Source: Candidatus Aminicenantes bacterium UBA876
Lineage (GTDB): Bacteria; Acidobacteriota; Aminicenantia; UBA2199
Direction: 5' to 3'
DNA: 7,881 nt
NCBI GenBank assembly: GCA_002294665.1
Contig: DBFQ01000035.1
Coordinates: 14,003-21,883, forward strand
Shown: in pieces, positions 6,548 through 7,881 of the stretch
Numbering within the stretch: the stretch's first letter is position 1
How the letters are laid out: the number at the start of each line of letters is the position of its first letter
Notes under the pieces: generated by a model
What the model saw: only the letters and a program-made list of their open reading frames with translations
What the model was told of the DNA's origin: nothing
Database searches by the model: none
Position numbers and translations under genes: made by a program

Positions 6548-6602
6548 AATAGTGACCGAAGCGGCCGGGCGTTTGCCTCCGTTCGCGGTCCTGCTGCAGA
6601 TT

Positions 6603-6607
6603 GGAGG
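6603..6607 (+). promoter_or_regulatory. Shine-Dalgarno site of the Tat/AKR/Fe-S gene
   Basis: GGAGG lies 5 nt before ATG at 6613. It settles the start there rather than at the in-frame TTG at 6601, which would lie upstream of this site. Confidence 0.85.
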
Positions 6608-6612
6608 TGAAG

Positions 6613-7848
6613 ATGAGCGAGCAGAAGTCGATATCGCGCCGCAATGTTCTCAAGTTGTCATCCGCCGCGTTCGGAGCGCTGCTGGCCAGGGATCTCGAAG
6701 CGAAAGCGGCCGGAGAACAATCCGGGCCCATTATCGAAGCGGCCCGCAAGGTCGGCAAACTCCCAAGGGTCCGGCTGGGGTCCAGCAACCGCGAAGTTTC
6801 CATCATCATCGGTGCCGGCGACATGGAAGCAACGGTCGCTGAAGCCGGAATTCTGTGCGGCATGAACTATTGGCACAAGGCCAACCGCTGGATGGGCACG
6901 CGTACGCCGGAGTCGATTTCGAAAAACCGTGATGCCCATTATTGCCAGGTCACCGTAGACCGGGTCGGCGGCAACCATTACACCGGTCATTTTGACGAAG
7001 AAGAACACGTGGCCTACGTCAAACTCGCGTTGGAGAAAACCGGCCTGGGTTATTTCGATGACATGCAATTGCACTACGGCTACCACAACGTCAGGGAGTT
7101 GAAGAGCGAACGCGCGTTTGTCCGTGCCTTCGAGCGCCTGAAGAAAGCCGGGCTGGTCCGGCACCTCTGCCTTTCTCAGCACGGATATGCCGGCAACGCG
7201 CGGGTCCCGGGAGGAGAAAGCGCGGCCGAAGTGCTCACCGCGGTCATGGAGGATGGATGGTTCGAACATGCCCAATTCATCTACTCCTATGGCGCCGATC
7301 CGGAAATGGACCGGTTCATGGAGCTGGCCCGGCGCAAAGGCTTCGGCACCATCGCCATGAAAACCGCCCGCGGGATCGGGCGCATGATGGACGACAGCGA
7401 ATTTGTTTCTCAACTTCCGGCTGAAACAAACCCCTTCAACGCGCTGGTGCGCTGGCTGACCACGGAGACAAAGCTGGATGCGGTGGTGATCCGCACCCGC
7501 ACCCTGGAGGAGTTTTCCCAGACCTGCGCGGGGGCCGGCAAGAAACTGCGCCCGGGCGACCGCAAAGCGCTGGAACTGATGATCGCGGCGGCGGACCGCA
7601 ACGCCTGTCGCCTGTGCACACTTTGCCAACCCCATTGCCCCGCGCTTGTTCCCATCGCGGAGATCCTGCGTTTTGAACGCTACGCCGTTGACGACCAGGA
7701 TTGGCGCAAGGCGCGTATCCTGTACCATGAACTGCCCCTGCGCGGAGATGCCTGCACCAACTGCGGCGCCTGTCTGGAATACTGTCCGCAGCACCTGGAT
7801 ATTCCCCGCAAACTGGAAGCCGCGCATCGCCTGCTTTTTTATGTGTGA
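6613..7848 (+). CDS. Tat-exported aldo/keto-reductase-fold protein with C-terminal 2x[4Fe-4S] ferredoxin domain
   Basis: A 411-residue protein. The N-terminus carries a twin-arginine signal, SRRNVLK (8-14) followed by a mild hydrophobic stretch and EAKAAG, so it is probably exported folded with its cofactors and cleaved near A32/A33. Residues ~52-310 resemble the aldo/keto reductase barrel: GYFDDMQLHYG (147-157, holding the family's usual active-site His as H154), KKAGLVRHLCLSQHG (177-191) and FGTIAMKTARG (244-254). The usual FDTAxxY segment is replaced by YWHKANRW (86-93), so the catalytic Asp and Tyr appear lost, and no clear catalytic Lys is seen near 110-118. The C-terminus holds two CX2CX2CX3CP motifs: C332, C335, C338, C342 and C381, C384, C387, C391, enough for two [4Fe-4S] clusters. 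Such C-terminal clusters are known in a subgroup of AKR-like proteins. An electron-transfer role in the periplasm is plausible; the substrate is unknown. Confidence 0.85.
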   Translation: MSEQKSISRRNVLKLSSAAFGALLARDLEAKAAGEQSGPIIEAARKVGKLPRVRLGSSNREVSIIIGAGDMEATVAEAGILCGMNYWHKANRWMGTRTPESISKNRDAHYCQVTVDRVGGNHYTGHFDEEEHVAYVKLALEKTGLGYFDDMQLHYGYHNVRELKSERAFVRAFERLKKAGLVRHLCLSQHGYAGNARVPGGESAAEVLTAVMEDGWFEHAQFIYSYGADPEMDRFMELARRKGFGTIAMKTARGIGRMMDDSEFVSQLPAETNPFNALVRWLTTETKLDAVVIRTRTLEEFSQTCAGAGKKLRPGDRKALELMIAAADRNACRLCTLCQPHCPALVPIAEILRFERYAVDDQDWRKARILYHELPLRGDACTNCGACLEYCPQHLDIPRKLEAAHRLLFYV

Positions 7849-7849
7849 G

Positions 7850-7881
7850 GAGAGTTGGAGAGTTGGAAAGTTGGAAAGTTG
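7850..7881 (+). repeat. Octanucleotide tandem repeat, at least four copies
   Basis: Four consecutive 8-nt units begin 2 nt after the stop codon of the preceding gene: GAGAGTTG, GAGAGTTG, GAAAGTTG, GAAAGTTG. They fill the window to its last base and probably continue beyond it. Units differ only at the third base, A or G. The strand is purine-rich with no stem-forming potential, so it is not an ordinary terminator. A related unit occurs at the other end of the window in the opposite orientation. Confidence 0.85.

Noticed and set aside
6658..7827. 389-codon open frame on the minus strand, antisense to the Tat/AKR/Fe-S gene.
   Set aside because: It is a shadow of the GC-rich coding strand: no SD, no recognisable domain, and the plus-strand frame has a full set of family motifs.
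6613..7848. Reductive dehalogenase (RdhA) or epoxyqueuosine reductase, suggested by Tat signal, two C-terminal [4Fe-4S] motifs and nearby B12 uptake.
   Set aside because: The central ~260 residues follow the aldo/keto reductase pattern (DMQLHYG, GLVRHLCLSQHG, GTIAMK) and no corrinoid-binding domain is recognisable.

Overview
The window is GC-rich bacterial DNA (roughly 60% by eye) from a Gram-negative (diderm) organism. This is shown by a TonB-dependent outer-membrane receptor, a membrane protein with a SPOR-like periplasmic end, and a Tat-exported Fe-S protein. The style of the genes (PATAN/DUF4388 protein, Tat-exported aldo/keto-reductase-like Fe-S protein, HTH-EIIA fusion) fits anaerobic lineages such as Desulfobacterota or Acidobacteriota/Aminicenantes relatives. 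That placement is a low-confidence inference; nothing here fixes the species.

Layout. Five genes form two divergent blocks around one regulatory region at about 4260-4623. Leftward (minus strand), three closely packed genes run 4259->32. The first is a cytoplasmic PATAN/DUF4388 protein with one membrane span and a SPOR-like C-terminus. The second is an excisionase/MerR-type HTH fused to a PTS EIIA (PtsN/fructose type) domain. The third is a CLC chloride channel/transporter with two C-terminal CBS domains. Gaps are 31 and 3 nt, and the clc ribosome-binding site sits at the end of the gene before it, so the three are almost certainly one operon. Rightward (plus strand) come a sigma70-like promoter, a cobalamin (B12) riboswitch and a BtuB-type TonB-dependent receptor. 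After a GC-rich hairpin and a second sigma70-like promoter comes a Tat-exported aldo/keto-reductase-fold protein with eight ferredoxin-type cysteines.

How they work together. The right block is a B12-uptake unit. The riboswitch leader can be read as a translational switch: P13 of the aptamer, an anti-sequestor helix and a Shine-Dalgarno sequestor are mutually exclusive. The adjoining Tat/AKR/Fe-S protein may be redox machinery unrelated to B12; its AKR catalytic residues look largely lost. The left block joins an envelope-spanning sensor-like protein, a phosphorylatable EIIA/DNA-binding protein and a CBS-gated anion channel. Such a set suggests regulated chloride (or other anion) flux, but the link is inferred from gene order only.

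Both window ends carry related G/A-rich repeats, (T)TGG(A/G)(A/G)AG-like, lying just downstream of the last gene of each block and in the same sense as that gene.
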